Source: Leucogyrophana mollusca (Eukaryota > Basidiomycota > Agaricomycetes > Boletales). Taken from it: DNA of 36,744 bases. Positions 10,523 through 20,354 of this stretch are shown piece by piece. Location: contig MU266591.1 of NCBI GenBank assembly GCA_021014945.1, forward strand, positions 1-36,744, written 5' to 3'. Each line of letters begins with the position of its first letter. Position 1 is the first letter of the stretch. The notes beneath the pieces were generated by a model. The model had not been told where the DNA came from. It was given only the letters and a program-made list of their open reading frames with translations, and did not search any database. Both the position numbers and the translations under genes were made by a program.

Positions 10523-11991
10523 TCAGTATGCGGCATTGAGCCTCATGTTCATGTATTGCCCAGTGTTTACGGGCTCGTACCTCTTTGGCCTATCAGGGCC
10601 GAAACACCCAGGGAGGCAGTCGACGACCTTGTCTTGATCTGACCCCATGAACTAAAGAAGAAGGTAAGGTGCCCGCCGTGTCCTTAGAAATAGACTACAG
10701 AAGACAAATGGCCCAGTCCAAGGGCAGACGCACATAAGGGATTGAGAAGCGTTCCTTGGTCATTCCACCAGTATCGCCCTCCTTCTGGGGAGGAGCTCGC
10801 ACCCGATGAAGTGTGGATTTCAGGATATCTGCCGTGGTCGAGTATAAATGAGCGGCGTGTTCCCATCATATCCTTACGTGTGGGTTACCATTAGACCACC
10901 TCATAAGGAAATCCCCGATGTTAAATACTACTGTTCCAGGGATAGGAGGCACAGGGATAAATTTCCCGGGCTCATCGGGAGACTCGACTTCGAGTCCACC
11001 ACAGTCGTCCTGGAAGAGCACCGTGCATGTGTCAAAGTCCTGACCAGCACGACTATCATGAGTCAGAGTAAACAAAGAAGAGTCGCACGCACGGTATGTG
11101 CATTAATTCGACACCTCTCGCCGCTCAGAAACACTTCCGCGGGTGCTGCGGGGTAATGTAGAAGGCGGACTTGATTATCGGCCTGTTCATGATACTGGTC
11201 GAAGAACCCTTTTGGAACCCCCGGTATTCCGAGAGCAAGCGCCGGGAGGATTTTCGATGTCTGGAACTCACGACATACATTCGAAAATGCGACGGCCCGC
11301 TCGCGGAATCCTGGGAGAGCATCTTCAGGAGGCCAGATGTTTTGAAGTCGAGCCAGATTCTCATTGCCATAATCAAAGGACTCTTTGAAGTCTAGTCCCT
11401 CCGAGACGAGCGCCAACTTGTTGGTGTCAAAACCCTATTCAAGACAGACGGTGATGTATGAGGAGCGATGGCATGGTCGTCGAACGACACTTACCATCTC
11501 CGAAACTTTTTCGACGCCAACCTGGATGTTCACAACTGGTCAACGCCAATCTTTGGTATAAGACAAGTTGGCGGCATACCCCGCTGTATCCACGATGCTT
11601 CCACCCCTCAGGAGGGTGCAAAGCTTTCTGCTTGACTTCAATAGGCAGGTTAAAGAACTTTGCAGACTAGGGACGCAGATTCGAACCTTCAGTGCAACAA
11701 ATAAGAGCTGTGACGTAGCCACGACGACTCACCAACTCAAACATATCATCAACTGTATCCTGCGAGATTCCCGTATTCTTTATGTACGCAAATCCCACGT
11801 CTCTGCAGGCCACAAAGAACTTGTCTGCGATTTCCCTGGCCTCCTACATGCGCATTGAAAGACAGTGAGTAGCCCGAGCTGTGGCACAGAGAGCCATCGA
11901 GCCGCACAGCGGAAGTCCCATCCCCGAAGTTCGCAAAATCGATAACGGGTAAACTTATTGCAGCCCCAATTGTGGGACTGGTCTTCTCCAT
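10523..11991 (-). CDS. 2-oxoglutarate/Fe(II) dioxygenase, isopenicillin-N-synthase-like (copy 2)
   Basis: Exons in transcript order: 11991-11908, 11843-11733, 11666-11580, 11521-11495, 11434-11093, 11039-10889, 10828-10734, 10651-10523; 341 aa. Every intron position and phase matches copy 1, so this is a tandem duplicate. The iron triad (H and D of HTDFDT, H of KSTLHRV) and RFS are kept. The Gly normally after HTD(F/W) is Asp here, so substrate or activity may differ from copy 1. Intron 4 uses a normal GT donor (gtaagt), unlike the GC donor of copy 1. It is divergent from the NCS1 permease with 386 bp between start codons, which suggests co-regulation. Confidence 0.93.
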
Positions 11992-12023
11992 GATGACGGC
12001 GACAAGGTCAGAATTTGAGGAGT

Positions 12024-12034
12024 GGACGATAAGG
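12024..12034 (+). promoter_or_regulatory. GATA-type site, left arm of inverted pair
   Basis: The word ggacgataagg contains CGATAAG, a good match to HGATAR. It lies 33 bp upstream of dioxygenase copy 2 and pairs as an exact 11-bp inverted repeat with 12195-12205. Confidence 0.5.
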
Positions 12035-12194
12035 CGGCCCCAAAAGAGGAAGGTTGTATTCATGTCGTTCGACTCCGAAGCCAACGGACCCCCACGGTAG
12101 GGTCACCCGGTCACTCCAGAAAATACTAGTCACACTTAGCGATTTCTTTCCCCATAGAGCGGTAGTGGAGCGGCATATGCGCAATGTCCTTCTC

Positions 12195-12205
12195 CCTTAT
12201 CGTCC
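12195..12205 (-). promoter_or_regulatory. GATA-type site, right arm of inverted pair
   Basis: The word ccttatcgtcc is the exact reverse complement of the site at 12024-12034. It lies 173 bp before the permease ATG. Confidence 0.5.
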
Positions 12206-12377
12206 CCGCCTCCAAACTGCCTCCAACCATCAACGGACGAAGCGGCTGAGGGTATCTCTGGAGCTTCTTCCGAGTCTAAGTTGTAAGAGATCTGGCACAA
12301 AGACGACGAGCGTTGCGCTCACTCGCTTTCAGTGCTCTCGGTAACGCGGTACTAGTTTTACCAACAGCAGCACGAAG

Positions 12378-15300
12378 ATGACGCCCCCAAAAGAGTCGCA
12401 AACCGCCTTTCAGAAGCTGCTAAGACACCTCGAAGTGCCTATCGACGCAAACGCCGAGTATGAAAACGACGTACGTTCAACTTGCTGCAGTCATTCGAAC
12501 GTGCACACGAATCACCTTACAGCACTGGACCAACCGCGACCTCATCCCAATGCCTCTCGAGAGGCGGACATACAAGATATGGTCCTACTTCATCTACTGG
12601 TGCATCAGCGGGCTCTGCATCTCGGCATATACCACGGGGAGCACGCTGCTAGCCTATGGGCTCACTGCTCCGCAGGCAATTGCGTGTCTGGTAATTGGCG
12701 CCGTGGTTGTCGGGATTCTCTCTGTGGCTTGCGGATGGATGGGAGAGAGGTGCGGGATGCTCGCAGGTTCATGTCGTCATTATTAACTGGGATTGTGGTT
12801 GCGCAGGCATCACATTGGATTCACTGTCGCGTCGCGATTCAGCTGGGGCATGCGGTAACGCTCTCATTCGTTTCGTCATTACATTTGGGACTCATGTGTG
12901 ATTCAATTCAGAGGAGCATACTTCCCGGTTCTTGTTCGTGTTTTCACGTGAGTTTCTATGTTTTTGTGATTGGATTAATCTTATCTCTTCTTTACCATGT
13001 TCCAGGGCTATCTTGTGAGCGAGATCGACTCTGTACGTCGAACTTGATTAGGTACTGACGAAAGGAGACAAGCTGGGATGGAATCCAAGGTTACTGGGGC
13101 GGACAAGGTAACTCGTGTCTCGATTTGCGCATATTAAGTGCCTAACTCCCCACTCGGCGAACTATAGCTGTGGCTGTAAGACAACTTTTGTCATGTCATG
13201 ATGTCTGCTCACATATGAAACAGGTAACGATTGGAGCCATCATACCAGGTCGGTACCCGCTCATCAAATTGTCCTCTCAAGCACTAATAGCGCCATCACG
13301 GTTTGTTGATAGGCTTTGCTCATATGTAACTCATCCAAATTCGGCTTCGACTTTCAACTGACCACAAGCTCTGCAGGAAACAAACCCTCGCAGGCGGAGT
13401 TCTTCTTACGAAAGACTTCATCGGCATGATGTCCGCGTCAATTTTGTTCACCACATACCTGTCTAATCCCATTTACTCCCAGAATTTACTACATATTTTT
13501 CATTGCTATCATGCGCATCCCCCCGGAGAAGCTACAAAGACCGTTCATCATCTCGTCTATCATGTTCAGCGGCACGTAAGCGCACTCCTTCCCCTCTTTC
13601 CTCCCGTACGTTCTCACTGACGCGCCACCAGGCTCATCGGCCTACTCGCATGGGCTGTGACGAACACCCACTCAGGCGGCCCCTTGTTCGAGCAGACCGG
13701 TAATCCCATTCATGGCGGTACAGGCTGGTAAGTCGTGCGCTCAGTGTACCTGTTAAACAGCCTTAATCCCGGTTCACACTTCACAGGGCTATGATCTTTG
13801 GTATCAATGCCATTCTGGGAGCTTGGTACGACTGTCTTGGCTGTTTCTTTCCAGTATTGGCAATGACACGGGAATGTGTGTAGGGGCGGAGGCACTTTAG
13901 GCCAGAGCGACTGGACGCGGTACGCGAATAGACCTTGTGAGTCCCTGCATCTACGCACATGCACCACCTCACCTATCAACCCAGACGCGCCCACCATCTC
14001 GCAACTGTTCGCTGCGTAAGCCTGCGTTTGTTCGTCCACTTCAGACTCGAACTGACTCTGATTCGCTAATACTTGCCATCACCCCGAACCCAAAGCCCAT
14101 TCTGCATCATCCTTTGTGCCGTCATCGGAATCATCGTAACGTCCTGTGCCCAAGAGATCATCGGGCAGCTTATCTGGGAGCCTTTCCTCCTCCTTGCCGC
14201 TCTACAGGAATTCTAGTGAGCCTTTTTCTAGTTTCTTAGCACTTGGATGCTTAGCCGCGTGACACTGTTAGCAATGACTCTCCGCGTGGTACGTGCCTTA
14301 GCATCGCGGCGTGCGCTCAGTTGATTGACTTACGTCCTGTGCGTTTGTAGCTCGCGCTGGGGTGTAAGTCCAATTTTCTGTGCATATCAGGTGACGCTGA
14401 TTCTCGAGGCGTTGTTTTGTTGTACATACTGCATAGTTTTTTCGCCGGCTTAGGATGCGTATGTGCACAGCTCGGAATCAGCATTGTCCTCAACTCCGTC
14501 AGTGCAGGCATGGATCTTGCGTAAGTCGTCGAATTACTTACCCTCCCGCGCAGTTCCTGTTCCTCATCCCAGAACGCACGCACCTACTGACTGGTACTTA
14601 ACGCTACAGAGGTATCGCACCGTAAGTCTGTCTGCTCACGTGAGGTGCGGTGGATGAATCCCTTGCACAGCCGGTACATCAACATTCGCAGAGGCGCGTA
14701 CATCCTCGCGTTCCTCGGGCTCGCCTCGAACCCGTGGCAGTACCTCTCCAATGCGGCGACGTTCCTCACTGTTCTCTCGGGGTTTAGCATCTTTTGTGCG
14801 TGCTTTCTTTCCACCGCCAGCCTTGGTCGACGTTGGGCAGCGCACCCGTCGCTGGGCCGGGAGATTTAGCTTACACCTTTCGACCATTATTCCAACGTCT
14901 AATCCTACCTTACTCGCAGTGGCGCCATTCACGGGCATCTTGCTCGCGGACTACCTCGTCGTTCGGCGTTGCACGCTCAAGCTCGAGGACTGCTACATTG
15001 GAGATCGGAGCTCTATCTACTGGTAAGCTTAAGTTAGATACATGTTATGCTTCCACAGCCCCTCTCCCTTGGCCCAGTGCACCAGCCTGCATAGTCCAAT
15101 GTCGTGCACGGACCACAGAATTCAGAGTTTTGTCCACACTCACGCTTTTCTAGGTACGACAGCGGCTTCCACTGGCGTGCACTCCTGGCGTGGGTCATCG
15201 GCACCTTCCCAACGATGCCGGGACTCGTGATGACGACGCAGGACCCCGCGGCCTGGGGCGCGTGGGTGCGGACGTTCCATATCGCGTTTTTTGTGGGTGA

Positions 15301-15589
15301 GTGTTTTGGGTTTGAGATATTGAATGTTTGCCCACCCACTCCGTCCCTCACCATTTACTTTACTTGCTCACTTCTCTCCGGCTGTTGGCTCGCCCATCTC
15401 GGTTACTCGCTGATTCATCCTCCTCGGACAGGCCTCTCAGTGTCCTTTGTCGCGTTCTGGCTCATCTGCAAGGTATCTCCGCCGCCTGGTCTCGGTGTGG
15501 GACTGTCTTACCATGAGGAGGGTACCGGAGTGGTAGGCGCGGATGTAGACAAAGACGAGGGGAGTGAGAAGAAGGGTAGCGAGGAGTAA
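12378..15589 (+). CDS. NCS1 family nucleobase/allantoin-type permease
   Basis: Membrane transporter, 544 aa, with about ten to twelve hydrophobic segments. 24 exons: 12378-12470, 12523-12749, 12807-12854, 12912-12947, 13006-13014, 13073-13107, 13168-13175, 13224-13248, 13313-13325, 13377-13430, 13483-13575, 13632-13727, 13787-13825, 13884-13936, 13985-14015, 14096-14215, 14272-14288, 14351-14363, 14437-14520, 14610-14621, 14671-14795, 14920-15022, 15154-15296, 15432-15589. NCS1 marks are NRDLIPMPLERRTY near residues 35-48, SRFSWGMRGAYFPVL, YWGGQAV, PPEKLQRPF, LGQSDWTRYA, LNSVSAGMDLAG and FTGILLADYLVVRR. Its closest look is to fungal uracil, uridine and allantoin permeases; the actual substrate (purine, pyrimidine, hydantoin or thiamine-like) is undetermined. 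Apparent frame breaks at 12948-13072 and 13313-13430 vanish when very short exons are used. Confidence 0.92.
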
Positions 15590-16270
15590 GAGTGGGCCTC
15601 CAGCGCCATGCGTCCCTCTGCGTCTCTAGTACCCACAGAGCTGGGTTCTACGTCTCTCTGGGAGCTACAAATGCATGTTTCCTGTTTCTGGATCGGCCTT
15701 TATAGATCGGATTTACTTCGCTTCGACGCGCCGAGTTGGTGGACTTGGGGTGGGGGATGTCACGCCAATCAAACCAGTCAGCATATCGACATAGAGTTGA
15801 TCCGTCCGTAGGGATGGTATCTCGGATTCAGCTCACGCCATTCTTCGTAGCTTGCTCAGATGCCCCCCGTGTCTACTCAACCCATCGCCGTCTGAGAGGT
15901 AAGATAGCAGTACCGAATTCTGTGCGAGGTTTAGGACTGGCAATGGATTTGAGTAGATTACTTCCCCAAAGGCGAGTAGCGCGAGAGTGACTTTGATGTC
16001 ATTCTCCACACCGGCACGATGTTCGGACCAGTGCAACAGATAGACCTGTACCTTTGACCCTCAGGGCATGCCAGTCACTATGTAGGTACCATTGACATTT
16101 CAACTCCACGGCCTTGCCACGACCAGTATACTGCGACGATCTTATCATCAGGAGCACAACACACGACTGCACTGTATTCGTGCGACATGATAAATATGCG
16201 GTAGGATATTACTTGTTGTGCTCATCGACCGGAATCATATGTGGCACAAGTTGGCACAAACAGCGACGAG

Positions 16271-16310
16271 GTGCTTACGTAAGTTATATGTTTTACTTTT
16301 ACATAAGCAC
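16271..16310. repeat. short AT-rich inverted repeat
   Basis: Arms gtgcttacgtaa (16271-16282) and ttacataagcac (16299-16310) pair at 11 of 12 positions around a 16-nt AT-rich loop. Function unknown; chance is possible. Confidence 0.45.
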
Positions 16311-17164
16311 AATTTATTGGTTGCGCTTTGCTCTCTGCACAGAATCGCATCACTTGCTGAGCCAAGGGAGGTCGTCCTCTTCCTTATCCACTTTGCTCTG
16401 CATGTTGCCTCTTCGTTTACCCCCGGGCAAGCTGTCCTCACTGCCCGTGGCCATTCCCCTCCTCTCGGACGAGTAGATCTCTGTTGCCCTGAGCGAGATC
16501 AGTCTTCAATACGATTTATTCGACAGCGTTACAATGCTATGTATATGCTATCATACTAACACGTCTCCCGCGGTTCTGTCAGCCGGATCCCTTCCAAGCG
16601 GATTGCACATGCCGCCTAGAATCGCATCTCGGCCGACAACCGTGCTCGCGACTCTGCCAAGATTTAGCAAGGCGGGCCGTATTGTAAGACAGGTTCAAGT
16701 TGGTGTATCCTAGCCCATCTGGAGACACTCGGAGCGCCACCACCCAAGCTGCTCCCTCCTTCCTCATCCATCCATCCCGTCTTTCTTGATGTCTTCCTTC
16801 AGTTCCCACAAGCCCCACGCTCCCCCAAGACGACACACGCAATCAATCAAATCCCTCCCTCACCACGCCCGCGCACCAAATTTCAGCACAACCGTGCTCT
16901 CGGAACTGGTCATGGACGTGTCGAGCCTGCTCGATTGGGTGCTGCCCACGGACGCGTCGAGTCCCCCGTCAGCTGGGTTCCGAGCGTGGAGGGAGGCCTT
17001 GTCCTTAATGCACGTGCGTCGTGTGTGCGAAATGCTCGCTCTTCTCGTGCGCGCACGTTTGGCGCTTGGTCGCACCCCCCCTCCGTTGAGGACACCCTGC
17101 CCGGTGTAGATAACGACATGCAAACCTCGCCCGTAATCAACCACCTTGAATCAATCTCGAAACT

Positions 17165-17560
17165 CCCCGGGTTATCCTACATAGCATCAATCAACAATGC
17201 ACGTCGGGCATTGGGGGTGCGAGTCCCGGGACGGCTCGAATGCGCTACGCGTCGAATAGCCTGGGGAAACATCGCAGCTGTAGTCATCCCTGTGCGTGTC
17301 TGGCGGATCCCCGCACGGTCACGGTCCCCCCAATGCTCCTCCGACGTCTCTGTTCACCGCCCTCACCCCACACCTCGCGGCACAAACAATCCGCACCCAC
17401 CGGCATCACCACACGCTCTGTTCGTGGAGACCGGGCTGCTCACAAGCCTGGCGCAGATATATCCGCCCGCACCAGATCGAACCCCCATCATCCCGTCACG
17501 CGCTTCGTCCCGTCCATCTGACACGGCCCGTGATCCCTCCCAGTCGCAACCCCCGGATTG
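17165..17560 (+). repeat. dispersed repeat, copy A
   Basis: Shares long interrupted stretches with 29011-29345. Common words include atcaatcaacaat, gcacgtcgggcat, gggggtgcgagtcc, aacatcgcagct, cgcccgcaccagat, cccgtccatct and cgcaaccccc, all in the same order. Neither copy has a clean reading frame shared with the other. It could be a decayed gene segment or a non-autonomous mobile element. No terminal repeats or target-site duplications were found. Confidence 0.7.
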
Positions 17561-20354
17561 TCGGTTGTCATCAACAACTATACGCCGGACAATCACCCGT
17601 TGAGTGAGACCTGGTCCCAGTTCGGAGCTGGCGGAGAAGAGCCTGAATTTGAAGCCAGTGGAGCAGCACCCGAGGGCGAGGTGCCCCCGGGTTTCTCTCT
17701 GCGCACACGACGCCCAGAATCGCACTGCATCGCTGCAAACTCAGCGACTCCCTCTCAGCGGACTCGACATGACCCACGAATGGATTCTATCATGCATAGA
17801 TAAACTCGAAGCCGTCCTTTTGGCCCAACGGTGGTGAGTGAGTACGTCCTGGATGGTGTCAACCAATAGACTTCTGAAGGCATTATCGATGCTCCGCCTC
17901 GGCGATGTCTCGACCTCGATATCTGGCTGTTTCTTCTTCTGGCGAATTATTCAAAGGCGTCGACGTGAATTCTAGGATACGGGCGACGCCGGTCTTAGGT
18001 CCTCGAGCGCGATGACACCCGAACCGCCGATGCTGGTAGGCCATGGATCTATCTCGCCGTGTATGTCTCCCTGCGTGTTCTCCCTGCACCAACTCTCTGT
18101 ATCGCACACAACTTACAAACCAGTGACCTGCCATAGGTACTATGGTGCAACAGGCACACTATTCCATCTTGACAGTGGCTACCCAGTACTTATGATATTC
18201 TGTACAATGGCTGCGATACGAACATGATTCTCGAGATGGTGGGGTGTGTTTCTATTGGGAGTTCGTTGCGGACACCGGCCGGCGCGTTCCTATTCTACTT
18301 GTTCGCGTCCTAGCTCATTATATGTCCAAGGAAGTTACCGAAGTCAAAGTCAAAATCGAGCTCCTCCGTATACGGAGACGACCCGTAGCGTACCCTGCAA
18401 GCCATGTGCAGCTGCATGTGAACCAGTCCTCGCGGCGCATCATCGCCTGTGCTTCGACTTCTGCTCCTTTCGCGGATTCTATTCTGACAACGGGATTCGT
18501 GACCACTGCAAGCGACGGACTCAGACCGCACCAGGGCCAACATGATCGGCGAGGCGACGGGACCAGGAACGCGATCCCCAAGGACTTGTGAGAACACGCG
18601 TTCACCAGGTAACAGGCGGACGTATGTCCTGGGCGGCGCAGCCGGTGTGCCACTGGCCACTGGCTGCTTCCACCGTCAGCGCGGGCATGGCCACCGCCGG
18701 GGTAATACTTACGGAATAATTCGGCGGGGGGCTTCTATATCCTTTCAGAGTTTGCTGAGGCCTCGGGCGCGGTTCAAAGGATCCTGCCCTCGACGATCCA
18801 GAGCGTGTGCCTTTCTCGAGCGTCGTTGGGCCGGGTTGGTCCCGCGTCCCGCCTCCAGATGCTTCGGCAGTCACCTTGGAGCGTTCGATGCGGCTTCCAT
18901 TCCGTATGGTGTGCCTAGGGGACTCGGGAGTTTGAGGGAATGGTGCGACGACGTCTTCAGGCAGGACTTGTGGGACTTGAGAGAGAATGTCATGGAGTCC
19001 ACATGTATACTTAGTTTCGAATGTCAAATTTACACGAGCACCTCACTTTCGAGGCTCTAAATGTTCAGCTCCAGGCCCGGAACAGAGCCGCGACGACGAG
19101 GTACATATACGCGTGACGGTGTGGGGAAGTAAGCCGGGATGCGGTGCGTCGTGAATGAGGTGGATAGCAGAGGAGCAATGTTAGCGAGGCAACGAGAACA
19201 CGACGACGTGCACCTGAGGTCCAAAACTTGGCATGCTGATATGCCTTTCACGGTCCAAGCGGAGAAGTACCGGAGCAAGCTGGGAGAACGAGCACGTATT
19301 GAGGTGGTCAGGAAACAAGGATGCATCAGGTTGTCGACGTCGACCGGAATTGAGGACAGGGCCTGAAGACGAGGAAATCGAGCGCCAAATAGCTGAAACC
19401 TGTACGCATGGAGGACACAGCGCTCGACGACGATTCCGGTCCCATGGTCCCATATCAAGCAGGCTGACCGAAGGTCGGAAATTCGACGAGGACGCCTCCA
19501 AGGATTCTGTACGAGTCGAGAAAACGAATGGGAGTCGGGGTGACTTCATCCCCAAGTGCCTCCTCTTGGGCTCCCGGACGACGTAGGCTGTGGATTCAAT
19601 GCGCACGCGAAACAGAAGGCTTAGCCTGAATTGGTGTAACCGCTGCAATGGGGAAGAGGCTCGATAATGGTGGACCCGGAATCGAGTCCCGCTGCCCGGA
19701 GACTCTGACTCAGACGACCTGCCTGTCATGCATAAAGTGAGCAGTTCAGCTTCGTGTCGAGGTCGAAACCAATCGACTTGTTGACCTGGCTTTGACATAG
19801 TTGAATCACAGGAAGAGCCTGCCATCATCACTGCCGCGAGTCGAGCTAGTCAAGAACCAAGCCGTTTCGTCTCTCGTTTTCCGCGTGGAGTCCGACTCAT
19901 CACATTGACGGCTTGCACAATGCAAGCAGCAGCACCGGTCAACTCCTCTAGTGTCCACCAAGTGTCCACGGTCACCACTTAGTGTCCTGTCGCAGTCGGA
20001 CAGTTCCGAACTCAAGCGGGACTGTTGTTTTCTACTACCTCTTGACTCGGTGTGTCCACCCACGAACCCACGATGTTTCACATGGTTCTTTGGGCGGACT
20101 CTTGGAAGCAACCTCTGCTACTCACGGTTGTCGTTGCTCAGTGCATTGTCGTTTATTTCTGGGTGGGGAGCCCTAATTAGTCCATCACATTCACAGGTGG
20201 GCACCGGCCAAGATGTACAGAACTGCGCACTGCTGCCTGTTCTCCGCCTCGAATCGCTCAAAGCGTCACAAACAGGCTACGAGGCTCGACCTGAGCAACC
20301 ATCTTCTGTTAAGACTTTACCCTCCACCTAGTCCACGCTGAGTGGCTTTTTAGA

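Larger units (their letters stand above)
11992..12377. promoter_or_regulatory. shared divergent promoter, dioxygenase copy 2 / NCS1 permease
   Basis: This 386-bp gap separates the start codons of dioxygenase copy 2 (-) and the permease (+). It holds the word ggacgataagg at 12024-12034 and its exact reverse complement ccttatcgtcc at 12195-12205. Each contains a GATAAG core, the binding site of fungal GATA nitrogen regulators (AreA/NIT2 type). No clear TATA box is seen. Confidence 0.6.
15590..20354. other. long region without a recognisable gene
   Basis: Several frames stay open for 60-220 codons on both strands, partly because the DNA is GC-rich, but none shows a family motif and none could be spliced into a convincing model. 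It includes dispersed repeat copy A (17165-17560) and a small hairpin at 16271-16310. Gly/Pro-rich coding-like sequence at about 17600-18240 and 18540-19060 may be decayed genes, but I cannot name them. The last 350 bp should carry the NLR promoter. Confidence 0.55.

Noticed and set aside
11660..11700. tRNA-like B-box (ggttcgaatc on the minus strand)
   Set aside because: It lies inside intron 2 of dioxygenase copy 2, lacks an A-box and does not fold as a cloverleaf.
12948..13072. Frameshift in the permease between RVFT and YWGGQ
   Set aside because: A 9-nt exon (13006-13014) followed by an acceptor at 13071-13072 gives TAIFWDGIQGYWGGQ in frame.
13313..13430. Two compensating frameshifts in the permease near FAHM and KDFIGM
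   Set aside because: A 51-nt intron (13326-13376, gtaact...ctgcag with CTGAC branch) restores HMKQTLAGG...KDFIGM without any lesion.
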